Shown: in pieces, positions 20,329 through 32,600 of the stretch | Layout: the number at the start of each line of letters is the position of its first letter | Numbering within the stretch: the first letter of the stretch is position 1 | Source of the DNA: Miscanthus floridulus | Taxonomy: Eukaryota; Streptophyta; Magnoliopsida; Poales; Poaceae | Reading direction: 5' to 3' | Assembly: GCF_019320115.1 (NCBI RefSeq) | Contig: NC_089581.1 | Span: 15,401,100 to 15,465,099, forward strand | Length of the DNA stretch: 64,000 nt | Position numbers and translations under genes: made by a program | Notes under the pieces: generated by a model | What the model saw: the letters and a program-made list of their open reading frames with translations, nothing else | Databases searched by the model: none | What the model was told of the DNA's origin: nothing

Positions 20329-22681
20329 TCATGTGGCCGTCGATTTGGTATCTAATACATTCTCATCGGCACTGATCAGCTCTGGTACTTTATCAAGTAG
20401 CCGGTTCATCTCTTCAGAAAATTCAAGTTTGGCTCGATTTGTCTTCCCTCCAACGACTACTGTACTCCCATCTTGCAATGCCCATATCTAGTGCAGCAGG
20501 AACCAAACCATAAATTTGTATCGGTGGAAGCCAATTACAATTCTGTCGTCAATAAGAACCATGAAAAACAATAACACATACCTGAGAGTGTGAAAGATAG
20601 CTAATGCAGGTCGTTAACATAAGTGCACCAAAACCAGCATAAACAATAGGAACTCCTGGATCAGTCTGATGGAAAGGGGAAAAAAAGAAGACACTTCTAT
20701 TAACTGACAAGCACAAATGTCTTCAAAAATAAAAATGAAAAAGAATGAATCAATAGGCGACCTTAAGATCCAGTCCAGTACTTCCAATAGCATCTTCAAT
20801 GAGTATTTCATTGCCATTGATCTCAATAGGCAGTTTCGAGCTTCACCGACGGACCCCTACAAACTTACCCTCTTGATCATACAACACGATAGACTGCAAA
20901 TCTCGGGCAAGCATTGATCTACAAGTCACCAAGGAGGCAAACAACATATAATTACTCATAGTATGTCAACTTTTTTTAAGTCAAAATGAGATAGGAAAAA
21001 TTACTAAACATACATTCCTTTGACATTTGGATTCGATGAGTCTGAATCTTCAAGTGGCAAGAATGTCCCAAAGAGCTTCTTATCCCCATTCAGTTTCAAG
21101 GGGGCCATCGCCAAATTGAAAGGGCCTTCACCATTTTTCTTCACTTGCAATGCTGAAAATCCCCAGTCTGTCTGGTAGATGGTGATCCCTCCGTATCTCA
21201 AGGGATCGTTTACTTTGATAGTCTTCCTCATAATCTCTTTACCATCAAGGTTGAATAGAGAGAGATCACTGTAAAATTGTGAGACCTGGCAATCCAACAA
21301 TATTAGTTGCCAATCAGTCTAGCGCATATAACTGCACAAAAATGTTTGAAAACACTGAGCAAGGAGACCACCTCTCCACTATCATAGTACTCCATGTAGA
21401 ACCGGTTGACATGGACTTCAGTATTGAAAACATCCGGCGCAACAGAGAGGACCCCTCTAGGTTTCATCACATCTCCTATAACAAAGTTCAGCCCTTGAGG
21501 CACATCCACGGAACCTTTGAAGCTTCCTGTCGCACTTAGCGTGGCACCAGCCATGATGAAGAGCATCGCCAAGTGCACGCCGATAGGCGCATACCGACCA
21601 GCCAGCCCTTTGAAAGCATACAAAGATGGCCCTTTGGTGAATACCTGCAGGAACAGATCATACAAGCATAATGCAAAGACCAGTTTATTTCAAAAAAATA
21701 ATGCAAAGGCCAGAGGTTGGAGTTGGATAGAAATCATTGTGGGTGTCAATCACCTCATATCCAGCACCCATCAAGATGACTCCCAAATCCTGAATGGATG
21801 CTCGGGGAAGAGAATCCGCAAACTCCTGCTTCCGTATTTTTTTCTCCGGAATGTGTGAACGACCATCTGCAATGACACACCGGCACTTGATGTCTCACCC
21901 CATGGGCATGGTTCACTGATCGGCCTACCAAGAAGTGATACAAGAGGGCAGCCGTACCTTCTTGCGACCTTGACCATGGGGAGCTGGGTCGTGTAGGTGC
22001 ACGCCATGAGGGACGTCGCGAGGAGCGCGAGGAGGCCGAGGAAGACCGGCGAGGAGAACATGTGGTCGAACCCGGGGGTGAGGATCCACCTCCACGTGAT
22101 GAAGCCGAAGACAGGGTTGTCCTCGGGGAACTTCTCGAAGTAGTAGCTCGGCGCCTCTCCCTGGTCAATCACCGTTCCTGCGGTTGCCCGATTCGCAATG
22201 CCAGCACAGGAAAATGAGCAGGAAGGAATTCATGAAGCGTCAACAAAGGATCAAATTTTAGTCACAATCGGCAGTCGGTACCTAGAGCCATGAGGGTGGC
22301 AATGGCGAACATCTCGGAGATGGCGAGCGGGAGGTTGGACAGCAACGCGAACGTCCTCTTGGTCGCCCTCCTCACCAACGCCAGCGCCGCGTTGCCGCTG
22401 CCCACCTTGGTCGGCTTCTCACTCCCCGCCTTCTCCACGGCAGCTTCGCCCTCCTGCGACACCGGCGGGGCGGCGTCGAAGAATACGATCTGCTTCTTGG
22501 CCTTGCTGGCGCCGGCGGGGATGACCTCGCGCCTCCCGCCGCCACTCCTGCCGCTGCCCCGCGGCGCGTCGCAGGAGACATGGAACCGGCGGGCATGGAG
22601 GCGCGGGGCCGGGGCCGAGAGTCGGCGGAAGGAGGAGGGTTTGGAGGGGTTCAGGAGGTGGTAGGACGTCGGGGACGGCAT
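20329..22681 (-). pseudogene. CCS1: CCS1, chloroplast cytochrome c biogenesis protein; eight exons, frameshift and stop in this copy
   Basis: The product family (CcsB/ResB type) works with CcsA in the thylakoid membrane to deliver and attach heme to c-type cytochromes. Exons on the minus strand are 22681-22282, 22177-21958, 21866-21754, 21644-21372, 21285-21014, 20918-20762, 20665-20582 and 20487-20329, all with GT-AG borders and matching phases. Product would be about 558 residues. The N-terminus is transit-peptide-like. Family blocks include GFITWRWILTPGFDHMFSSP, LMACTYTTQLP, TLSATGSF, NDPLRYGGITIYQTDW and GSTGLDLK, with the terminal exon starting IWALQDG. Two lesions stand out. Exon 3 has seven A (T run 21837-21843) where six would keep frame. 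Exon 6 has an in-frame TGA at 20845-20843. Either this allele is dead or the sequence has errors. Confidence 0.9.
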
Positions 22682-24180
<1,499 letters not shown>

Positions 24181-25191
24181 GTGTTAGGAGCGTACGTGGA
24201 AAGGCTCGGGTTTCATGGGCAGCACGAGGACATTCGTCCATATCATTTTACGCCCCGAAGTTCTAGCACTCAGGGAATCAGAAAATTCCAGTTCCAGAAG
24301 CAGAATTTTGAGACGTGTCGGCCCCACGAGGCCAGGAAGATAATCACGTCGCCCCCGCGCCTGCATTGGTCACAGTCACAGCATATGAACGCACGGTGCA
24401 CGCACTAACAAAAAGAAAAATCGCTCGCATCAACCCTTTGATTGGAACCTTCGTACGTACGCATGGCTTCTAGAATTACAGCGCGCGGTCCATGTCAGGT
24501 TGGACCCTCCCCGTCACGGGTCGAGTGGAGTCATCGACAGGTGAGCAGCTAGCAGCGAGTAAAATCAGGTGACTTCGGTGGTGGTCGGGCCGTCGGGGCA
24601 GCTGACGGGCATCCAATGCGCATCCGGTTTTGGACTAGGAAACACAACAGACCGCACGGCTACGGCGGCCTACCACGCGTAAACGAAAAGGATTCCGCCC
24701 CCACGTCGGATGCCCGTGGCGCGGTGGACGGATAAGCGAGACGGCGGCCGGGGGGGGCGGGGGCGGGGGCGGGGGCGGGGGCGTACGAGTGGGGACGGTG
24801 CATGGGCGCAGCTGCAGCTCCCTTGGGCCTCTTCTATCGCCCGCTGTTTTATACGTGCCCGCTCGGTCGCTCCTGTATTCCTGTGGTTTTGGAAGCCGCT
24901 AGCGCTAGGTTCCTGGGCTGAGTGAGACGTCGCACCGAAAGCCTACAGAGAATCGCGCACGCGCACCGCCGCACCGGGCTCCCGTGCGTGAATGGATTTA
25001 TTACTATACATATATTATGTATTACATTTATTTACTCCTAGTAGCTACATTATCTTTTGTGGCTGCAGCCTGAGTGAGTGAGTGGTGAGTGCCCGACGCA
25101 CCATACCTCGAACTCTAACGCTCACTCGCTCACACAAGTTAAACCTAGTTCCTTGGCGAAAAGTCATTTTCAATTTCAATGGGAGCACATC
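24181..25191. other. GC-rich intergenic DNA left of the chromovirus
   Basis: No recognised coding sequence. Contains the GGGGGC array described separately. A GAGTGAGTGAGTG run lies near 25072-25086. Confidence 0.4.
24750..24782 (+). repeat. GGGGGC tandem array
   Basis: Runs of five to eight G separated by single C, about five units. Likely to form G-quadruplexes on the + strand. Confidence 0.85.
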
Positions 25192-28100
25192 TGTAACACC
25201 CTAGGTGTTTAGGCTTCCACTAATTGCATGTCATTTCATAAACATGTGCATTAGCTATGTCATCATGTCATTATCTTTGAAACATACATATGCAACATTT
25301 TAAATTGTATGTGTTTCATGCTTGATTGCTTAGAGTGGTAGTAGTGCAACATGTGAATGTAACATGAAATTCTCATACATGGAAACATGGCAATATGGTA
25401 AGTAATGTGGCAATTATAAAATGGCAACAAGGTCTTGAAACAGGTGAAACATTTCATTGCAACATATGAATGGATTGCTTGTTTTACTTTATTTATCACA
25501 TGTGATCTTTAGAAGTGGTAGAACAAATTGGTTAAGTGGTTGATCATGGTCTAATACACCTTAACTATACTTAGGTTACTTGTTTGGACATTGTTCATGT
25601 AGATCAAAATGACCAAAATGTCCTCAAGTACAAGTTTGACTAGGATTGACCCTAGGAGTCTCACTGTTTGACTGTTTAAAAAGTGTAACTTAGAGTCTAT
25701 GCATGTTTGAGCAACCTAAAGCAAAGTGGTAGTAAATTTTATAAGGAACAAAAGTTATTTTGTGACCAACTCATGGAAATGTGCACAACATGCTCTAAAG
25801 GGTCCCACAAGCCAGTTTTGGGGTTGGAATCCACACTTAGAATTTTTCTAAGTATGAAACTGAGTTTTCAGTTTTATGAACTCAGCTTTGGCATAAATTT
25901 TCTCTCTTTACGTTGCAAATTAGACTTTAGTCTCTGAAGGAGTTTTGCAGCTGGTACATAGGGCTTAAACTTTTGTTTAGGAAGTATGCGCTACTGAGCT
26001 ATGGTTTAGGAGTTTGATCGACGCCAAATCTCTCCGTCAGTCGACTGATCGCGCGTCTGATGGCTGTCTCCGCCGGGCCGAGTGGCCGACCGGCCTCAGG
26101 CCGTCGCTGCCGCGTGGACACGCCGTGGAGGCCGTACGCCGGCGCTGGCCCCACCAGCCAGGCCAGGGCGTGCCTCAAGTACGCCACGGCGCCCTAGCTC
26201 ACCCACCTCCATTTCCTTTTCCCTCTTCTTCACCGTGCAAGCCGAGGCGGAGGAACGCGCTGCCATCGCCGCCGCGCGCTTCGTCGAGCTCGCGTGCGCT
26301 CGTCACCGCGCCTCGCCTCGTTCCATCTCGCCCACGGCTTCACCGTCATACCCTCGACCTCGTCCACCTCATCGTTGAGCCGGAAAGTCAAGGTTGAGGC
26401 CACGTTTCCTCTTCCTCCGCGGCGGAGCGCCATTACCGCTGTGAGCTCCGACGAGCTTCCACGAGCTCACCTCCGCACCTCAGCTCCCTCCTCTCTTGTT
26501 CTTTTCATTCCCTAGGACACTGTGATGCGCGTTTTGAGCCTAGACAGCTTGCTACCGACCGGAGATGGCCGGCGTACCGCCGAGCCCCTCCGCCGTGCCG
26601 CCATGGCCGACGGCGACCCTGCTCCACTCAACCCTAGGTCTCATAAGGGCTACCTTTAGATGCGGCTTGGCACAAGGAACGCGTAGGTGACGACCTTCTC
26701 ACCGGTGATCTCGCCGCCGGCGAGAAAACGCCGGCCGAGCCACTCCTCTGCCCTGCTGCGGCTGACGCTGGGGACCCGGCTGTCAGGGCCAAGCGCTTCG
26801 AGCGGGCCGGGCCAAGCCGGTCAGGCCGCGCGCGGGTCAGCAGGCCGGCCCAGCAGTGAAGCTTCATTTTTGTTTTTGTTTTTCTTTATTTTACAGATTT
26901 ACATATGAATTTGTAAAATGTATATCTCAAGTTCTAGGGATCTAAATGATGTGCTTAAATTTTTGTAGTGTTCTTTGTGAAGTCTAGTATTTAATAAAAA
27001 TAGTATATGAGCACATGTTTTAGAAAACTTGGATGAATTAAATAGGAGTTTGAAATGTGTTTTTAGAAGCATGCAAACTTGTTTGAATTTTATCTTGAGT
27101 TTCTGTGATCCAAAAATTATGAAATTTTGTGGGTCCTCTATTTTGGTTTATTAGAAGCTCTGGTAAAAATTTCAGAGCTAGTGCATGTGTAGTTTTTAAG
27201 TTATAGAATTTCCTTTTATTAATAGGTGGATCTTGTGTGAATTTTCATAATTTTTCTATAGATCCAGTGAAGGTAAAATTTTATGGGTACTATTATTATG
27301 CTATAATGATGCTAGGAAAAATGTGAAATCTGTTGCTTGACACTTTTCATTAGGATTTCTTAATTATGCCATTTTAAGCTAGTATGCCTTATCATTTTTA
27401 TGTAGACTGTTATACTTACTCAATGGCTTTGAAATTTTTATGGTAGTCTATGTGAAGCATGAGATATCTACTGTAATTTTTGTAGATTTTTATGAATAGT
27501 TTTAATATATATTGCTTAAATCACCTAATTAACTAAATAAATTGGAAAGGGATATTAAATAATTTATTCAGAAGTTAGGCACTATACTTTCTGATGTTTC
27601 TTAGGTATGAAAAACAAGTTGGTAAACTTTGTTTGGTCAAATTGGGCTTTTGCATCATCATTAATTAATTAAGTTAGTAAACCTGTCAATTCTGGACAGA
27701 TTCTAGATTTTCTGGAATTGGAGTTGGTCAACTTCAGAATCATGCTTTGATGTTTTCAAATGAATTGTAGAGAATTTCATAAGCTTTCCAGAATGTCCTC
27801 TTGCAAGTCAATTTGGAGTTATAGAACTCTGGTTATGATAGAATTAAGTGACTACTTGTTGCATATGAAGCTTTAACTGCTATTTAAGTATGTCTTTACT
27901 ATTCTAAGTTCATGGTACTGTTCCCTAGGTGTTAGGCCTTTAACTGAAGATGAGCATCTTTATCTTAGGTTATACAAATTAGGTAAGTTGCTCTTGTTAT
28001 GTAAGTTAAGTTAGGATACATGCTTAAAGTGATTTGAATAGAGCTAATTACTCGGTAAACGAGTGTCCAGTGACTGTTTTCATAAACACCCATTGTGATT

Positions 28101-29825
28101 CATTCATCATGAGCATCATATCATTCCTTATGCATCCATGATATTTATCTCGTGCATCGGCATGCAATAGGTGTACCGGAAGGAGTAACCCTGCTGGAAT
28201 TCGAGGAACTGAACGAGCAGCAGCAGCCGACACCAGGAGATTCAGGAGGAGCAGCCTTCAGGAGAAGTGCCAGACGAGGTCGCCGTTGAGTGCCCTGACC
28301 ACCGTCCTTGCAACTTTGTGAAAGGCAAGCCCCGGAGCATATTAAGCCTCCTATTTTCCGAACTGCAGTTACAGTATTATTATTACATATATTGTTGCAT
28401 TAAGTTTAGGTGATTGGATGCAAACACTTGCTGCATTGGTTACCTATTCCTTGTCCAGATATTGTTACCCTGAATCCTATGTAGCTCAGGCTCGAGTAGT
28501 GCTTAGCCCTGCTTTAAACGCGGTAGAAGTCGGGTGATTTCCTGTCACCTGCGAGATATAGGAATGATACATGTGGCACGGTTGGCTATATTTGCTATCG
28601 TGGAAAAGAACCAGTCTTAATTGAAATGAAGACCGGACGGAGGCTTGCCTGGTTTGCAGTGACTCCGTCTGTGTCGATTAAGGACTGGATCTTGGAGCCT
28701 TTCCTGTTCATGTTGAACGCATGCCTCTCTCTTAGTTGGCCGGCCTGAAGACCGACCGCGAAGCCGAGTAGCTCACCTCAGGCCGGGAGTCGATAAGTAT
28801 AAAGTGCGCCTCGAAGGGAGCCGTAGGCGTGAGTCCAAGGGCAGGTGATTTAAAAGTCCTGATCGTCCTGGCAGAAGGGTAATCCCTGAGAGTGCTGGCG
28901 CTGATCGAACCCGCGAATTTGGTTCCTGAGATGTTCCAAAGGTGACCCACGGCTACCCTTGCAAAGTATGCCAGGGTGAGAGTTAGGAATACCCCCTCAG
29001 CTGAGTTGTAATTCGATTCGAATCGCCGTCTCTCCCGGTTAGTGAGAACTTGACGGGCTTATCTCCAATGTAGATACACTAATAACATGATGGTTCAGAA
29101 ATGATGATATGATGATGACAGTCCTTATTATACCTGCTATGGTTAATATTGTTTGCTCCTAATAAGTGAGTGCTCTAGTACAGGTGCTAATCTAGTGGAC
29201 AGGTAAATAATGATAAGCTTGATGCTAAGTTTAAATTGGTTACTATAATCTACAAGCTCTTTTATGCAACTGTGTCAAGCTAGCCCACCTGAAAAGCCTT
29301 GCATGATCCTTGGTGTCTTTTATTTCTGTTTTCGTCGGGTAAGTCTAGCTGAGTACCTTCTCGTACTCAGGGTTTATTTCCCACCTGTTGCAGATGACCA
29401 GTTCTACTTTGGTTGCTGCAAGTACTGCCTTCTCCCTGCTGGGGATGAAGACTAGACCGTTGGGCACGGTCTCTACTAGTTCTCATACCTGATAATGCTT
29501 TTGTGGGACATGACTCTGATCTTGGCAATGTATTTGAAAACTATGATGTTTTGTACTAAACTATGTTGCTTCCGCACACTCAAACTTGGTTTGTAATATT
29601 TATTTGAACTCTGATGGATGTAATCCGAATGCTACTTATGAAATGTTGTAACGAATGATGTGTTGTGTTGAATCATTACGATCTTGGTTTGTATGTCGAG
29701 AGTTGGTTGAAATCCTTCGTGATTTCCTGGACTACCGGGATTATGAGAGCTTAAGTACAGGAATTTGATCGCTTCGGTGATTGTTTTTGTACTTACGTTC
29801 TTATGATTTGGTCGGTTCTGTTACA
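25192..29825 (+). repeat. 5' LTR of the chromovirus (4,634 bp)
   Basis: TGTAACACCC...TCTGTTACA. Layout: AT-rich lead, a GC-rich block rich in CpG (about 26035-26870), an AT-rich tract (about 26880-28170), then a short conserved coding-like stretch (28172-28340). A U5-like part follows, with GGTTTATTTCCCACCTGTTGCAG near 29369. No host gene lies inside it. Confidence 0.9.
28172..28340 (+). other. coding-like stretch inside the 5' LTR (repeated at 38962-39130)
   Basis: Begins after ...GGCATGCAATAG|GTG, which looks like a splice acceptor. One frame reads VPEGVTLLEFEELNEQQQP and then RSARRGRR before a stop. A second frame reads EVAVECPDHRPCNFVKGKPR. The related LTR on the minus strand at 62478-62291 has an acidic frame in the same relative place. 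Coding status is unproven. Confidence 0.4.
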
Positions 29826-29827
29826 GC

Positions 29828-29839
29828 TGGTATCAGAGC
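29828..29839 (+). promoter_or_regulatory. primer-binding site, initiator Met tRNA
   Basis: TGGTATCAGAGC, two bases after the 5' LTR end. It is complementary to the 3' end of plant tRNA-iMet, the primer for minus-strand synthesis. Confidence 0.9.
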
Positions 29840-30583
29840 AAGATTTGACACTAAACACGTCATTTGTGTATTTAAAACAAAAGTATTTGTGAAAATCCTA
29901 AATTAAATACTAAGTATTGCCAGTGGTCATATCCCTTATGCCCAAATAAGGACTCTTAGGTGGCTTATTAAAGTACTAACTTGGGGGTTCCTGCTTGTTT
30001 CTGTTTCGTCGTCCATACGGCGTGCTATTGTATGGATGCCATCCGCTTGGGTGGTAATGTATGGATCAAAATACCTCTACGCTCTGGTAAGTGTGAGTTG
30101 TGAGAGCATGACCGTCCAACCGTCGGTCTAGGGGAGAGTAGTTGTGGTTGCTCGCATACTTACATGTTTGATCATGTATCTATGAGAGTACTTAATTGTG
30201 GGTATCTCTGACAGGTAGCTGTGATACTAGAGTATATGCATCAGGGGATGTATGTATGAGAGTATTTAGTGTACTGCTTGCTTTTATACTTTTTGGGAAA
30301 TTATTGGGCTGAAATGAAATTTTCTGCAGGTACACTAACAACGTATCGTTGTAGATCGACTAGCTATCGTATACTGAGAGAACGTATGTATGCCACCGTA
30401 TATTCGCTAGCCTTTAAATTTTTCTAGGATTGGTGAGGACGTACGGATCGAGCATGCATCATGTTCAAGCATACATGGCATTTCTTGCATTACTCCCTCC
30501 TTTAAAATATGATGGTCCCGGATAATTAAACTTTTGTATCCCATTAAATGATTCTTCCCTTACGTTGTAACTTTGTGCTACAG
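29840..30583 (+). other. chromovirus leader region
   Basis: Non-coding leader between PBS and the first ORF. It ends TTTGTGCTACAG immediately before the ATG at 30584, which reads like a splice acceptor. Confidence 0.5.
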
Positions 30584-31171
30584 ATGGCGCGCACGAAACG
30601 CACTGCTCGCAAGTCCGCTGGAGGTAGGGCGCCTCGTCACCGTTTAGCTCCTCGTGAGCCCCGTCCTGAGCCTACTGAGGCGGAAAGGCTGAGGGCAGAG
30701 CTGGCTCAGGTGACTGCTGAAAGGACTGCAGTTCAGCAGCGTTTGGAGCAAGTCACGCAGGAACGGGACCAAGAGACCCTTGAGGTTCAGAGGTTGACAG
30801 TTGCTCACCGCAACTGTGAGCGTATGTTGGTTCACATGCTAAACCAACTGGAATGAAGCCTGGCACGAGGAGAATGTGTTGAGAGCAAGGCAGGTTGAGC
30901 TAGAGCAGCAGTTGGCGGCTGCAGAAGAGTACAATGACAATCTCCATGAGGAGGTTCACCTACTGTACACAATCAACTTCACCCTATCCTGCCACCTGAT
31001 GATGAGAATGAGATGGGTTCTGGGGTCATCATGGCTGAAGGTGATGATGACATGGAAGTCAATGGACCTGAGGATGCCCCACCTGATGAGGAGGAAGATG
31101 AGGAGTTAGAGCCTCCTAGTGATGAAGATGGAGGAGAAATCTTGACACCTGACTCCGAGGACGATGCGTAG
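30584..31171 (+). pseudogene. accessory ORF with histone H3-like N-terminal tail, coiled coil and acidic C-terminus
   Basis: The ATG at 30584 opens M-ARTKRTARKSAGGRAPRH, continuing RLAPREPRPEP. After the Met, 16 of the first 21 positions equal the canonical H3 tail, including R2, K4, the ARKS at 7-10, GG 12-13 and APR 15-17. Changes are Q5R, T11A, K14R, K18H and Q19R. A long amphipathic, Glu/Arg/Leu/Gln-rich coiled coil follows (EAERLRAELAQVTAERTAVQ and on). The first frame ends with TGA at 30854-30856. The coiled coil continues in another frame (WHEENVLRARQVELEQQLAA). The original frame resumes by about 30985 with a highly acidic tail (DEEEDEELEPPSDEDGGE ... DSEDDA) to TAG 31169-31171. Two compensating shifts therefore break a protein of about 195 residues. 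No histone fold is present. Function unknown. It precedes gag on the same strand. Confidence 0.75.
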
Positions 31172-31575
31172 TTTAGCTTACTACTTAGCTAATGCGCTAG
31201 ATCTAGTCTTTTGTTGATCCCATGCATGGACGAGTAGCAAGTTAATCGTTGGGATGTAATATCGAACCTTATGTTACCTTTGATGTAAGTGGAAACTACT
31301 ATGGCTTGGGTGTAACCTATCAAACGTATTATGCTCCACATATGTGAGCTTTTGATGAATTTCGCCTTTGCGGTCTATGGATCTCGTTGTTGGTTAAGTT
31401 CATCGCATTAATGTGTCAATTGATGCACTTGATGAGTTGTGTGATTGTGATGGATGATTGTGCCTCTGTTGATAGTACGAATTCATTTTCTCCATTGGAG
31501 TCAGTTTGGCATAATTATACATTTCATCTACAAAATTTCCACATCGTCAGTGCTCATTGGCTATACATTTTGCAG
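31172..31575 (+). other. spacer between the accessory ORF and gag
   Basis: Non-coding by appearance, T-rich toward its end, finishing TACATTTTGCAG directly before the gag ATG, again acceptor-like. Confidence 0.5.
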
Positions 31576-32600
31576 ATGGCTTACAATCTTCGTCGCGGTC
31601 GTAACCTTGGAGATGAGGAGCAAACACCTCCTCCACCACCGCCTACACCAGCTGAGCTAATGCAGACTGTTGTGGAAAGTCAGCGCATGCTAGCTGAGGC
31701 TATGCGCCAGATGGCTAACCGTGAGGATCGGCATGTCCGCCAGGGACCCGAGCCGAACCAGTATAGCACTTTTAAGGACTTCATGGACACAAAGCCTCCT
31801 GTCTTTCGTGAGGCAGAAGAACCCTTACAAGCGGATGAATGGTTGAGCACGATAGAGCAAAGATTTGGATTGCTCCGTTTGACTGAAGGCATGAAGGCTA
31901 CGTATGCAGGACACCAGCTCCAAGGCCCTGCAGGCATTTGGTGGACCCATCACAGGACCACCTTCCCTGCTAACGTTGAGATCGTCTGGAACCAGTTCCA
32001 GGCAGCCTTCAGGGGACACTTTATCCCTCCTGGTCTCATGGCCATCAAGCATACTGAGTTTATGAAGCTCACCCAAGGCAATAAGAGTCTCAATGAGTAC
32101 CTCCAGGCATTCAACAACCTAGCAAGATATGCTCCTGAGTTCGTCGATACTGACGCCAAAAGAATAGCTAGTTTCAAGAGGGGACTTTCCCCAAAACTGA
32201 TGAAGTCAATGGGCAACTGCAAGTGTGTCACATTCAATGAATTCATCAGTGACACTTTGACCCAGGAGAACAATGACAAGATTTATGCTGCTTCCAAGAA
32301 CCGGAAAAGGAACTTTGAGGCTGGTGCTTCCCAGTCCAAGGCTCCAATGGTATCTAAGGCCCCGTACCGTCCAGCCCAATGCTAATGTCCGGTACCGCCC
32401 ACCGCAGAAGAAGAACCAAGCTAAAACCGGTTTCCGCAAGGGGTATACCATTTCCTTGCCGAAGAATACATCTGGGCAGAGTAGCTCCAATGTTCCACCA
32501 TCAAACAGGCCGTGCTGGAACTGTAACCAACCTGGTCATTGGGCAAACAGATGTCCCCATCCTCCCAAGAATGCTCAAGGAAACGTCCGTCAGGGGCGTG
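31576..32600 (+). pseudogene. chromovirus gag
   Basis: Starts MAYNLRRGRNLGDEEQ at 31576. It carries the retrotransposon gag core (EWLSTIEQRF, GPAGIWWTHHRTTFP, FRGHFIPPGLMAIK, LNEYLQAFNNLARYAP) and a CCHC zinc knuckle [14 protein letters not shown] at 32513-32554. The frame shifts near 32360-32385 (first frame ends at 32385). Gag would form the virus-like particle and bind RNA. An earlier in-frame ATG at 31387 is less likely because the family start abuts the acceptor-like CAG. Confidence 0.85.

Noticed and set aside
26014..26515. Open frames in the GC-rich LTR block (and copy at 36851-37316)
   Set aside because: Present in all frames of a CpG-rich segment, and one-base indels between the two LTR copies change them freely.
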